Below, in pieces: positions 44,425-52,559 of a DNA stretch of 64,000 nt. The translations under genes were made by a program, and so were the position numbers. Within the stretch, counting starts at the first letter, position 1. Each line of letters begins with the position of its first letter. The DNA lies in assembly GCA_030613785.1 (NCBI GenBank), contig JAUWLF010000006.1, forward strand, positions 19,842 to 83,841, written 5' to 3'. A model generated the notes under the pieces. The model was not told the origin of the DNA and did no database searches. It was given only the letters and a program-made list of their open reading frames with translations. Source of the stretch: Chloroflexota bacterium (GTDB taxonomy: Bacteria > Chloroflexota > Anaerolineae > UBA7937 > B3-Chlor).

Positions 44425-45609
44425 TCAGTACCAGGAGAACGTGCGTGTCTCGCTCTCACGACCGATAGGCACGACCTCGGGGCTACCTTCAATCTCGGTG
44501 TCAGTGAGCCGCACAACACGCACCTCCCACTCGAAGAGATGCGATCCGACCTCAGTGGACGGTCGCAACTCAGCGGAGACGTGAAAGGAGTTGGCCTTTG
44601 TGAACCCGATGGTTTCCTCCCCCTCAGCTTCCTCCGAAACCACGTACCGTACGGTGACAGAGTACCACTCGTCTTCGGCCAGCAGTCCCACTGAGAGCCA
44701 ATTGAGTAGGATCGGCAGCTCCGCTTGGTCTCCACGAAACTCGTGCGCTTCTGGAGGTCCGAGCAGAAGCGGAGCTGGATAGACAAGCTGAGACGGGACT
44801 GTGGGTGTGGGAGGCCCTCCTATCCCAGGTGTTTCGGCCGAACTGACAGGCGCAGGTATCACCAACTCCTGTCCCTCGCGAAGCGAGTCGGGATCCGTGA
44901 TGTTGTTGGCCTCCATAATGGCATCCAACGAGACGTTGAACCTCTCAGCGATCCCTGATAGGCTGTCGCCCGCTCGTACAACATAGACGGCCTCTGGCTG
45001 CGGGGGGGCCTGCGCCTCGGGGGGCTCTCCAGGCCCTGGGCTGCCACTGGGACCTTCGGGCTCTACCGGAATCAGCAACTCCTGACCAACCCGGATCATA
45101 TAATCGGTGAGGCCGTTCGCCTCCATGATAGCCTCCACGGGAACGCCAAACTGGCCCGCAATAAGGCTCAACGTGTCACCCGCGCGAACGATGTAGGTTG
45201 TGACCTCCGGTGTGGGCGTGCCGGGTGGAAGCATCGTGGCTGTGGGGGACGGACTGGCGGTGACCGTGGGTGTGAGCGTCGGCGTCAACGTCGGTGTCGG
45301 GGTGTCATAGGTGCCTATCTGTATGACTCGCCAAGGCTTGATGAACCACACTGCGACCAACAGTAGAATCCCGAGGACACCTCCCAGTACTGGCGCGGGT
45401 GGAACCATGGATAGGGAGATGCGGGGAAAGAGGGTCCTTCCCTCCTCCAAGGCCGTTCCGCACATCAGACAGGTCTTTGCTCCCTCAGCAACCCTGGCTC
45501 TACAGACCGGGCAGCGCCTCGCCAGTTTCTTCACCTTCACCCTGTACCCACAAGCGGGGCATCGCCCTTGACCTCCTCTGTAAGTCGCGCCACAATTCGG
45601 ACACTTCAC
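44425..45609 (-). CDS. zinc-ribbon, membrane-spanning, LysM-domain protein
   Basis: A 394-residue protein with two cytoplasmic zinc ribbons near the N terminus (CPNC...CPAC and CPVC...CLMC), one membrane segment (about residues 78-100), a Thr/Pro linker, two LysM domains (YIVRAGDTLSLIAGQFGVPV and YVVRAGDSLSGIAERFNVSL) and a C-terminal Ig-like domain. LysM binds peptidoglycan-type glycans, so the outer half is likely wall-bound. The GTG 45609 start has GGGGAG nine bases upstream and a promoter at 45653-45681; longer in-frame starts lie upstream of the promoter and are rejected. The design links a cytosolic metal module to a wall-binding module. Confidence 0.85.
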   Translation of the reverse strand: MKCPNCGATYRGGQGRCPACGYRVKVKKLARRCPVCRARVAEGAKTCLMCGTALEEGRTLFPRISLSMVPPAPVLGGVLGILLLVAVWFIKPWRVIQIGTYDTPTPTLTPTLTPTVTASPSPTATMLPPGTPTPEVTTYIVRAGDTLSLIAGQFGVPVEAIMEANGLTDYMIRVGQELLIPVEPEGPSGSPGPGEPPEAQAPPQPEAVYVVRAGDSLSGIAERFNVSLDAIMEANNITDPDSLREGQELVIPAPVSSAETPGIGGPPTPTVPSQLVYPAPLLLGPPEAHEFRGDQAELPILLNWLSVGLLAEDEWYSVTVRYVVSEEAEGEETIGFTKANSFHVSAELRPSTEVGSHLFEWEVRVVRLTDTEIEGSPEVVPIGRESETRTFSWY

Positions 45610-45652
45610 AATGAGTTTCTCCCCACTCGTCTCTGCCACTAAGATGGGGTCT

Positions 45653-45681
45653 ATTATAACAGAACGTCGCAGGCTTGGCAA
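45653..45681 (-). promoter_or_regulatory. promoter of the LysM gene
   Basis: TTGCCA (45681-45676) and TATAAT (45658-45653) on the minus strand, 17 bases apart, with the start near 45646. It is back to back with the promoter at 45693. Confidence 0.78.
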
Positions 45682-45692
45682 CATCACCTTGA

Positions 45693-45721
45693 TTGACAAT
45701 GGGAGCCCTGGCGTATACAAT
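45693..45721 (+). promoter_or_regulatory. promoter of the small membrane protein genes
   Basis: TTGACA (45693-45698) is a consensus -35 box and TACAAT (45716-45721) a near-consensus -10 box; they are 17 bases apart. The start would be near 45728. Confidence 0.8.
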
Positions 45722-45752
45722 ATCGTAGTCTTTTCGCGACACGGAGGCGGCC

Positions 45753-46043
45753 ATGAACGTCGAAGCGCTGGCATTGGGAAGAAATCTGGCCTTGATCCTG
45801 CTTGTCATTGAAGCTGTGATAGTCGCCATTCCTCTCTTGGTCATACTGTTCTATGTCATCAAATACCTGCCCCAGGTGAGGGCACCCATCAGGCCGAATC
45901 TGCTGAAGGTGAGACGGATAATGAAGCAAGTGGAGGAGGTGACGAAACTGGTCCTGGGCATGGTAGTGCAACCCCTCCTGTGGATGGCTGCGTCCGCAGT
46001 GGGGTTGAAGAGAGCCTTGGATTATCTGGCAACTCGGAGGTAG
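45753..46043 (+). CDS. small membrane protein, DUF948-like
   Basis: A 96-residue protein with a hydrophobic segment at about 8-38, a basic/charged helix (VRRIMKQVEEVTKLVLG) and a second weak segment. It resembles small DUF948-type membrane proteins, though the match is not certain. GGAGG precedes the ATG by six bases. Its gene is followed after three bases by another small membrane gene. The function is unknown. Confidence 0.6.
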   Translation: MNVEALALGRNLALILLVIEAVIVAIPLLVILFYVIKYLPQVRAPIRPNLLKVRRIMKQVEEVTKLVLGMVVQPLLWMAASAVGLKRALDYLATRR

Positions 46044-46046
46044 TCT

Positions 46047-46262
46047 GTGAAGACGAGGGATTGGAACCCGGCCATATTGCTGGGAATCGTGCTTGGTGCT
46101 TCGCTGGGCGGAATCATAGCTGTCATCCTCATCCGACGCTCTGAGGACAGACCCAGCGTGGGCCTCAGAGAGATGCCTTGGAGAGACGTAGTCACGCTGA
46201 GCGGGCCGACCATCACACTCACGCGCCGCCTATTACAGATGAGTAGAAGAGAACCGGGCTAG
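46047..46262 (+). CDS. small membrane protein
   Basis: A 71-residue protein with one hydrophobic, glycine-rich segment (AILLGIVLGASLGGIIAVIL) at residues ~9-28 and a basic tail. This resembles YtxH-type anchors. The GTG start follows the previous stop closely and may be translationally coupled. No family assignment is secure. Confidence 0.5.
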   Translation: MKTRDWNPAILLGIVLGASLGGIIAVILIRRSEDRPSVGLREMPWRDVVTLSGPTITLTRRLLQMSRREPG

Positions 46263-46273
46263 TCCGCTGGAAG

Positions 46274-48040
46274 ATGAGGAAACTCACATCGGAGTCATGG
46301 GTCCTCGTCATCGTCACTCTGGCTGTCCTCAACTTCTTCGTCTTCGGGGCCTTCATCCTACTGGTAATCTACGAAATCCCGCCTAGATCGGGCTTGACAG
46401 CACCCACCCTTGCCGTCGCAGAACTGTCCACCTCACCGTTCCCTTCACCGTCTCTGGGCATCGTACCTACCTTCACGCCGACGGCCACAAGTCCGCCCAC
46501 GGCCGCACGACCAAGCATCGAAGCGGAGATCAGTCCATCACACGGTCCAATAGTAACTGGGAGCCCAAGCCGCACCGTGCCAACGTCCAGCGCTTCAGCA
46601 ACGGTGACTTCCGCGCCCTCTTGGACCAGCACGCGCACACCGACGACGGCACCGACTGCCACAGCGACCAACACGCGAACCCCCGCTGGCACGTGGACGG
46701 CTACGGCGATAGCCACGCACTCTCACACACCCACGTGGACGCCTACCAGTACGAAGACGCCCACCAACACACCAACGAGCACTCCTAGAGCCACCAGTAC
46801 ACGAACCAGTACTCCAACTCGCACTGGAACGCCAACTGCCACGCCTACTAGAGTGCTGCGGGCTACTCCCTCCGCCACACCGACACAGACGCCAACTAGC
46901 ACTGCTACACCCACCGGCACTTGGACACCGACTTCCACTCACACCAGCACCCCCACACGGAGCCCCACGCGCACCAAGGCCCCTACAGATACTGTCACCT
47001 CCACTTCGACAGCAACATATACACCCACGCATGCGGCGCCTTCACCCACCGTGACCGCCCTCATGACCCCTCGTCCTCAGCCGGAACCGATGCTCTCGCC
47101 ACCGGCACATCTGGTCGGAGCGGCTGTGGGAGGAGATCAGATCGACCTCAGTTGGGAAGCGGCTGCCAATGTGCCCGGTTCCATCTACCGCATATACTGG
47201 GACATGGGGCAGGGATACAACATGTACACTCTCAAGACCAGCGTTGGCCAGCCTAGATTCAGCGAGAGTGGGCTACGCCCGTCGACGGTCTATCGGTATC
47301 TCATCACGACCTTCGACGGCAAGTCCGAATCCCATCCTCAGGCGGTGGCCGTCAAGACCCACTCCTGGCTTCTTCTTCCCTTGCTCAGGGTGACTGCGCC
47401 CAAGGACTCGCGGATCCCACTCACGGAGACTCTGACTCCCCCACCTGCTACCCCCATACCGCAGGCTGTACCTCAACGATCGGAGGTGGCGCTGGGGCTG
47501 ATGGGCACCAATGACTACCTGGATGACCTGGGCAACCTCCATGTCGTGGGGGAAGTGCACAACGACATGAACTACAACGTAGATCGAATCCGGGTGCGGA
47601 TCACCTTCTACGATGAATCTGGAGATGTCGTTGAGGAGAGCACTAGCTCCACTCTGCTGGACTTGCTGGTGCCCGGCCAGCGAACGCCTTTCGTCATTCT
47701 CTGGGAGGACGCCGGTGAGTGGGAGAGATTCAGCCTGCGGGCCACGGGGCGACGTACAACGGCGCGACCGGATGAGGGGGTGACCGTCGTTCACAGCTAT
47801 GCGCGCCTGGACGATGCCGGATTGTATCACGTGGTTGGCACCCTACGGAACGACGGATCGAACACGGCGTACTACGTCAGGGTGGTGGTCTCTCTCTACG
47901 ATGCGCTCGGCAAGATCTCAAACGCCAACTTCGCACACGCGCAGCCGCCGCGCATTGCCCCAGGGATGACAGCCTCCTTCGACTGCATTTTTGAGTATTA
48001 CACGTATCGAGCGGAGCATCTGGTTCAACTAGCGCGTTGA
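46274..48040 (+). CDS. surface protein with long Thr/Pro linker, FN3-like and FxLYD domains
   Basis: A 588-residue secreted or membrane-anchored protein. A hydrophobic segment at about 8-35 is followed by roughly 240 residues of Thr/Pro/Ser repeats (TPTSTPRATSTRTSTPTRTG style), then an FN3-like domain (about 278-355, ITFDGKS region) and two FxLYD-type sandwiches (VGEVHNDMNYNVDRIRVRI and VGTLRNDGSNTAYYVRVVV). The linker would hold the sandwiches away from the wall. Codons in the linker vary, so the DNA is not a simple repeat. It is the third gene after the promoter at 45693. Its partner is unknown. Confidence 0.75.
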   Translation: MRKLTSESWVLVIVTLAVLNFFVFGAFILLVIYEIPPRSGLTAPTLAVAELSTSPFPSPSLGIVPTFTPTATSPPTAARPSIEAEISPSHGPIVTGSPSRTVPTSSASATVTSAPSWTSTRTPTTAPTATATNTRTPAGTWTATAIATHSHTPTWTPTSTKTPTNTPTSTPRATSTRTSTPTRTGTPTATPTRVLRATPSATPTQTPTSTATPTGTWTPTSTHTSTPTRSPTRTKAPTDTVTSTSTATYTPTHAAPSPTVTALMTPRPQPEPMLSPPAHLVGAAVGGDQIDLSWEAAANVPGSIYRIYWDMGQGYNMYTLKTSVGQPRFSESGLRPSTVYRYLITTFDGKSESHPQAVAVKTHSWLLLPLLRVTAPKDSRIPLTETLTPPPATPIPQAVPQRSEVALGLMGTNDYLDDLGNLHVVGEVHNDMNYNVDRIRVRITFYDESGDVVEESTSSTLLDLLVPGQRTPFVILWEDAGEWERFSLRATGRRTTARPDEGVTVVHSYARLDDAGLYHVVGTLRNDGSNTAYYVRVVVSLYDALGKISNANFAHAQPPRIAPGMTASFDCIFEYYTYRAEHLVQLAR

Positions 48041-48053
48041 GATCACCCTGTGA

Positions 48054-48082
48054 TTGACAAACCGATCGCAGCGACATACAAT
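48054..48082 (+). promoter_or_regulatory. promoter of the GltD-like gene
   Basis: TTGACA (48054-48059) and TACAAT (48077-48082), 17 bases apart, starting near 48089. The boxes are 64 bases before the TTG start. Confidence 0.8.
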
Positions 48083-48145
48083 AGCGATCGATGTTTCCGG
48101 ACCCAATCCCAACCCTGACATGCAGTGATTCATGAGGAGGTCACC

Positions 48146-49498
48146 TTGGCCGAGAAGAAGAAAAGGAAGATGAGGCCCGATCGAGTCAAGATGAGAATGC
48201 AGGATGCGAGCGAACGCATCCACAACTTTGACGAGGTTGCGTCGGGCTACACCAGACAACAAGCTATCGAAGAGGCGATGAGGTGCCTGTATTGCAAGAA
48301 GGTCCCGTGCGACGAGGCCTGCCCTCTTCACTGTCGACCGGCTGAGTACATAGCATTGATCGAACAAGGAGACTTCGACAAGGCTTTGGCCCAGATATTG
48401 GAGTACAATCCGTTCCCCTCGGCTTGTGGCCGCGTCTGCGTTCACTTCTGCGAGGAGAAGTGCACCGTGGGCAAGAAGGGCACTCCCTTGGCCATAGCCT
48501 GGCTCAAGAGGGCGGCCGCCGACTACGGGCAGGCGACTGTGTCTCCCAGGGAACCTACAGGGAAGAGAGTTGCTGTCATCGGCGCAGGGCCTGCCGGCTT
48601 CACCGTGGCCTGGGAGTGCGCCAAAGCTGGCCACGGGGTGACTATCTTCGAGGGCTTGCCCTCACCAGGAGGGATGTTGTGGGCAGGCATTCCTCCGTAC
48701 AGGTTGCCTCGCGAGGAACTGAACAGAGATATCCAGAGGATACTGGACCTGGGCGTGGAGTTGCTCGTCGGTTCTCCAATCACATCAGAGCAAGAGATAC
48801 GAGATCTTCTCGAGGAATACGATGCGGTTTTCATAGGCATCGGCGCCCACGAGCCCCGCTGGATGGGCACAGAGGGAGAGGACCTAGACGGGGTAGTACA
48901 CGTGGTAGACTTCCTGCGGGATGTCAACATGGGCAAAGACGTGAAGGTAGGAGACAAGACGGCAGTCATTGGCGGCGGTAGTTCGGCAATGGACGCCGTT
49001 CGGACGGCCCGCCGCCTGGGGGCAGACGCCTTCATCGTCTACCGTCGAGCCAGAGAACAGATGCCAGCCGACGAGGCTGAGATAGAGGAGGTCGAGGAGG
49101 AGGGAATTGTCTTCAACTTCCTCACCAACCCCACGCGCATCCTGGGCAAGGATGGAAAGATGACGGGCTTGGAATGTCTGCGCATGGAGTTGGGCGAGCC
49201 AGATGAAAGTGGGCGTCGTCGTCCGGTCCCCATAGAGGGGTCCGAATTCGTGATCGAATGCGACATGATGATTCAGGCCATCAGCCAGCGGCCCGATATC
49301 ACTTGGCTGGAGAAGGACTCAAAGTTCGAGACCACGCGATGGCAAACCTTCGAGGTTGACCCAGAGACCAGCGAGACTTCGGTTCCAGGGATCTTTGCTG
49401 CCGGAGATGACGTGAGTGGCCCAGCCACAATCGTGGAAGCCATCGCCGATGCACGCAAGGCTGCCCAGGGGATCCTTGACGACTTGGAGCAAACCTAG
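48146..49498 (+). CDS. GltD-like NAD(P)-dependent flavoprotein oxidoreductase
   Basis: A 450-residue protein of the glutamate synthase small-subunit family. The N-terminal domain carries cysteines for 4Fe-4S clusters (CLYCKKVPCDEACPLHC, CGRVCVHFCEEKC), then an FAD-binding motif GAGPAGFTVAWECAKAG and an NAD(P)-binding motif IGGGSSAMDAVRTARRLG. The TTG start has GGAGG five bases upstream; an earlier GTG lies before the site. No gltB is present, so it may pass electrons to other partners, as in sulfide dehydrogenase or NfnL-type enzymes. Its own promoter is at 48054-48082. Confidence 0.85.
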   Translation: MAEKKKRKMRPDRVKMRMQDASERIHNFDEVASGYTRQQAIEEAMRCLYCKKVPCDEACPLHCRPAEYIALIEQGDFDKALAQILEYNPFPSACGRVCVHFCEEKCTVGKKGTPLAIAWLKRAAADYGQATVSPREPTGKRVAVIGAGPAGFTVAWECAKAGHGVTIFEGLPSPGGMLWAGIPPYRLPREELNRDIQRILDLGVELLVGSPITSEQEIRDLLEEYDAVFIGIGAHEPRWMGTEGEDLDGVVHVVDFLRDVNMGKDVKVGDKTAVIGGGSSAMDAVRTARRLGADAFIVYRRAREQMPADEAEIEEVEEEGIVFNFLTNPTRILGKDGKMTGLECLRMELGEPDESGRRRPVPIEGSEFVIECDMMIQAISQRPDITWLEKDSKFETTRWQTFEVDPETSETSVPGIFAAGDDVSGPATIVEAIADARKAAQGILDDLEQT

Positions 49499-49539
49499 AC
49501 CTTCTCCACAACTGGAGAGTAGCGCGGGAGGGATAGGGC

Positions 49540-50715
49540 TTGACTGCTCTTCCCTCCTTTGTTCATGCGCAGCCAGGACCATCAAGTGCCCACGAACGGT
49601 GGAAAGAAATCGGCAGATTGGCTGTCAGAGCCTTGATCTTGGCAGCTGTCTTAATGGTCGTGGGAGCCAAACCCAAGCCTATCATTGTCATTGGACCTCC
49701 GCACCAGGTACAGACAGTCAATGCCAAGATGGGGGTTCATACTCGCCTGACCGACGAGGTGGAGGAGTGGAAGATACAGCGCACTCTGGCCCTGGTCCGT
49801 GAGATGGGAGCTCCGTGGATGGTGGAGTACTTCCCTTGGGGCTACATCGAGCCCTCCAAGGGGCAGTTCGACTGGCAGCACGCTGACATGGTGGTTGACC
49901 ACGCGGTCAACCAAGGGCTTACCGTCATCGCTCGCCTGGATTTCGTCCCCGAATGGGCGCGTCCCAAGGACACGACCTTCCGCTACCTCGACGAGGAACA
50001 CTACGACGACTATGGCGACTTCGTCTACGCCTTCGTGGAGCATTTCAAGGGACGCGTACAGTACTTCATCATCTGGAACGAACCCAATCTCAGCTTCGAG
50101 TGGGGCTATCGGCCGGTGGACCCCGAGGCGTACACCGAACTCCTCAAACTAGCGTATCGCCGGGCCAAAGAGGCCAATCCTGATTGCTACGTCCTCAACG
50201 GGGGGTTGGCACCCACCATTGCACGCGAAGGAAACGAGTGGGGTCTGAGCGACCTCATATTCCTGCAGAGAATGTACGATGCCGGCGCCAAGGACTACTT
50301 CGACATCATGGCCATCCATGCCTACGGCTACGTCTTTCCTCCCGATGACCCACCAGCCGAGAACAAGATCAACTTCTCTAGGGTGCAGTTGGCACACCAG
50401 GTCATGGCGCTCAACGGCGACGGGGACAAGAAGATCATGATCACCGAGGGGGGCTGGAATGACCATCCGCGCTGGACGAAGGCGGTGCGACCCTACCAGC
50501 GCATCATCTACACTCTTCAGGCCTACGAGATGGCCAAAGAGTGGGATTGGTGCCAGGCCTTGATCATCTGGTCGTTCCGCACCCCTGTGCCGGAGAAGAA
50601 CTTCCGCGACTACTACACCCTTGTCACATCAGGCTTCATCGTCAAACCGATATACTTGGCGATTCAGGATTATGCGCGGGGGGTCACAGATTGGCTCTCG
50701 GAACCGGTCCAATGA
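49540..50715 (+). CDS. membrane-anchored clan-A glycoside hydrolase-like protein
   Basis: A 391-residue protein with a short basic N terminus, a hydrophobic anchor at ~25-43, and a TIM barrel of the GH-A clan (GH5/GH39-like). The acid/base is expected at the Glu in FIIWNEPNLSF and the nucleophile at the Glu in KIMITEGGW. The segment WGYIEPSKGQFDW is typical of the barrel entrance. The TTG start has GGAGGG seven bases upstream. Its substrate is not clear. An extracellular solute-binding protein gene follows by 12 bases, so uptake of a product is possible, although that protein looks amino-acid-specific. Confidence 0.75.
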   Translation: MTALPSFVHAQPGPSSAHERWKEIGRLAVRALILAAVLMVVGAKPKPIIVIGPPHQVQTVNAKMGVHTRLTDEVEEWKIQRTLALVREMGAPWMVEYFPWGYIEPSKGQFDWQHADMVVDHAVNQGLTVIARLDFVPEWARPKDTTFRYLDEEHYDDYGDFVYAFVEHFKGRVQYFIIWNEPNLSFEWGYRPVDPEAYTELLKLAYRRAKEANPDCYVLNGGLAPTIAREGNEWGLSDLIFLQRMYDAGAKDYFDIMAIHAYGYVFPPDDPPAENKINFSRVQLAHQVMALNGDGDKKIMITEGGWNDHPRWTKAVRPYQRIIYTLQAYEMAKEWDWCQALIIWSFRTPVPEKNFRDYYTLVTSGFIVKPIYLAIQDYARGVTDWLSEPVQ

Positions 50716-50727
50716 CGAGGGAGTTGG

Positions 50728-51534
50728 ATGGATGACAGGAGCGTAGACAGGCGCTGGAGTCTGGCTCTCATCGTCGTCCTGGCCCTGCTGACCGGACTGG
50801 CATCCTTGTGGCTGCTGGTCACCCCGGGTGAGGAGGTGAAGGATGAAACCTGGGAGCGCATCCAGCAAGACGGAGTGATGCGCATAGGTATAGACGCCAG
50901 CTACCCTCCTTTCGAGAACATTGACCAGGAAGGCAATCTGATAGGCTTTGACATTGACCTTGCTCGTGAGTTGGGCCGCCGCCTTGGCGTTGACGCGGAG
51001 TTCGTCGTCATCTCCTTTGATGGTCTTTACGATGCTCTCCGGGTGGAGAGGGTCGATCTGCTGCTGTCAGCCTTGCCTTTTGACCTTCGGTTGACGGAAG
51101 ACGTGGCCTACTCTCATCCGTACTTCAATGCAGGACAGGTTCTCGTGGTGGGTGAGGATGAGGAGTCCATCTTCGGCGTGGATGATCTGGAAGGCCGAAG
51201 AGTTGGAGTCGAGTGGGGCTCCATGGGCGACGTGGAGGCGCGCCAACTCCTAAGGAGGACGGACTTCGAGCTGTATCCCTATCCCACGCCCGAGGAGGCC
51301 CTGACAATGCTCGTGGAGGGACAGGTTGACGCAGCCATCATAGACGTGGTTTCAACCTACCAGTTCATGCGGGAGCGCGGAGCGGCAAAGATTGTCGGGC
51401 CGTCCGTGACAGACGATCCTTATGTCATCGCCACGCGCCTCACTAGTCCTGTCCTCTTTCAGTGGGTCAATGAGGCGATCCTGGAGCTGAGTGCAAATGG
51501 CTTTCTCGACCAGCTACGGATGGAGTGGTTCTAG
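50728..51534 (+). CDS. amino-acid-type ABC substrate-binding protein
   Basis: A 268-residue periplasmic-binding protein (SBP_bac_3 type). A membrane anchor at ~10-30 replaces a lipobox. The ligand-binding core begins MRIGIDASYPPFENID and GFDIDLARELGRRLG, which fit polar amino-acid binders. No ABC permease or ATPase follows; the next gene converges, so a transporter would have to be elsewhere. The last codons overlap the asparaginase gene by four bases. It might act as a sensor or orphan receptor. Confidence 0.85.
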   Translation: MDDRSVDRRWSLALIVVLALLTGLASLWLLVTPGEEVKDETWERIQQDGVMRIGIDASYPPFENIDQEGNLIGFDIDLARELGRRLGVDAEFVVISFDGLYDALRVERVDLLLSALPFDLRLTEDVAYSHPYFNAGQVLVVGEDEESIFGVDDLEGRRVGVEWGSMGDVEARQLLRRTDFELYPYPTPEEALTMLVEGQVDAAIIDVVSTYQFMRERGAAKIVGPSVTDDPYVIATRLTSPVLFQWVNEAILELSANGFLDQLRMEWF

Positions 51535-52502
51535 GCTCCGGCTTTGTAGAGCCGTTGGATGCTCTCTCTGTCTCTGGGTTTGCCTAGGGCCACCATCAAC
51601 TTGACACGGGCCTTCTGTCCGTTGAGCCCTTCGGCGAAGATCGTGCCCGCGTCCGCGAGGTCCCTATACGCCCCTTCGTAGCCGTAACCATCGTAGACCC
51701 GACCACTGGGGCAGCGAGACGCGATCACCACCGCCATTCCTCTCTGGACCGCCTCTCGGATACCGGGCATCCACCACGCCGGCACTCGACCGCCGCCCAG
51801 AGCCTCAATAACGACCCCAGCAACGTTCCTCTTCATCAACTGACGCAGGAATCCATCATCCATGCCCACGCTGAGCTTGATCAGGTGCACATCGGGGTTG
51901 AGGCCAGGGCAGTAGACATGCTGACGAGCAACCCTTCGCTCCACAACCACCCCATCACCGTCAACCCTGCCCAGAGGTCCCCAGATGGGAGACTTGAAGG
52001 TGTCCGTGCTTTGCGTATCGGTCTTGGTCACGTGGCGGGCGGCATGTATCTCCTGGTTCATCACCACCAGCGCGCCCAGGCCCCTGGATGCGTCGCTGGA
52101 GGCAACTCGAATCGCCGCCAGCAAGTTTGCTGCGCCGTCATAACCTACCTCGGAGGCAGTGCGCATGGCTCCCGTCAGACAGATCGGGATGTCCGTATCA
52201 ACTGTCAAGTCCAAGAGATACGCCGTTTCCTCCATCACGTCGGTCCCGTGAGTGATGACTATGCCTTGCGTCTGATCATCATCGGCGACCTCTGCCACAC
52301 GTGCACAGAGGCCCCACATCGTGTCCAGGGTGAAGTGGGCACTAGGAAGATTGCAGTACTCCTCGACCTCCACCGCCCCGATATCCCGTGGCAACAGGGC
52401 GAGAAGATCATCGCCGTGCAGCGCCGGTATCGCTCCACCGGCGCCCTCGTCGTTCTTCATGGCGATGGTTCCACCTGTTGTGATGACGTGGATTCTACGC
52501 AT
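51531..52502 (-). CDS. asparaginase
   Basis: A 323-residue L-asparaginase of the bacterial class. The first catalytic threonine is T12 in VITTGGTIAMK, and THGTDVMEETAYLL carries the second Thr-Asp pair; the lysine lies in LTGAMRTASEVG region equivalent. There is no signal peptide, so it is probably the cytoplasmic form. The ATG has GAGGG six bases upstream. Convergent overlap with the amino-acid-binding protein is four bases. Its closest neighbour upstream is smc, which seems unrelated in function. Confidence 0.92.
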   Translation of the reverse strand: MRRIHVITTGGTIAMKNDEGAGGAIPALHGDDLLALLPRDIGAVEVEEYCNLPSAHFTLDTMWGLCARVAEVADDDQTQGIVITHGTDVMEETAYLLDLTVDTDIPICLTGAMRTASEVGYDGAANLLAAIRVASSDASRGLGALVVMNQEIHAARHVTKTDTQSTDTFKSPIWGPLGRVDGDGVVVERRVARQHVYCPGLNPDVHLIKLSVGMDDGFLRQLMKRNVAGVVIEALGGGRVPAWWMPGIREAVQRGMAVVIASRCPSGRVYDGYGYEGAYRDLADAGTIFAEGLNGQKARVKLMVALGKPRDRESIQRLYKAGA

Positions 52503-52559
52503 CGATTGCCCTCTTCACCGTATGACCGTGGAATTTGAGCAAGAGACTGCTCCAGATAG

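Noticed and set aside
46700..47030. CRISPR-like or tandem DNA repeat
   Set aside because: No fixed repeat unit or spacer length; repetition is at the protein level only.
46369..47032. Long open frames on the minus strand opposite the Thr/Pro linker
   Set aside because: They are mirror frames of a repetitive, stop-poor linker; their products are Val/Gly- or Arg/Ser-rich low-complexity strings with no ribosome site.
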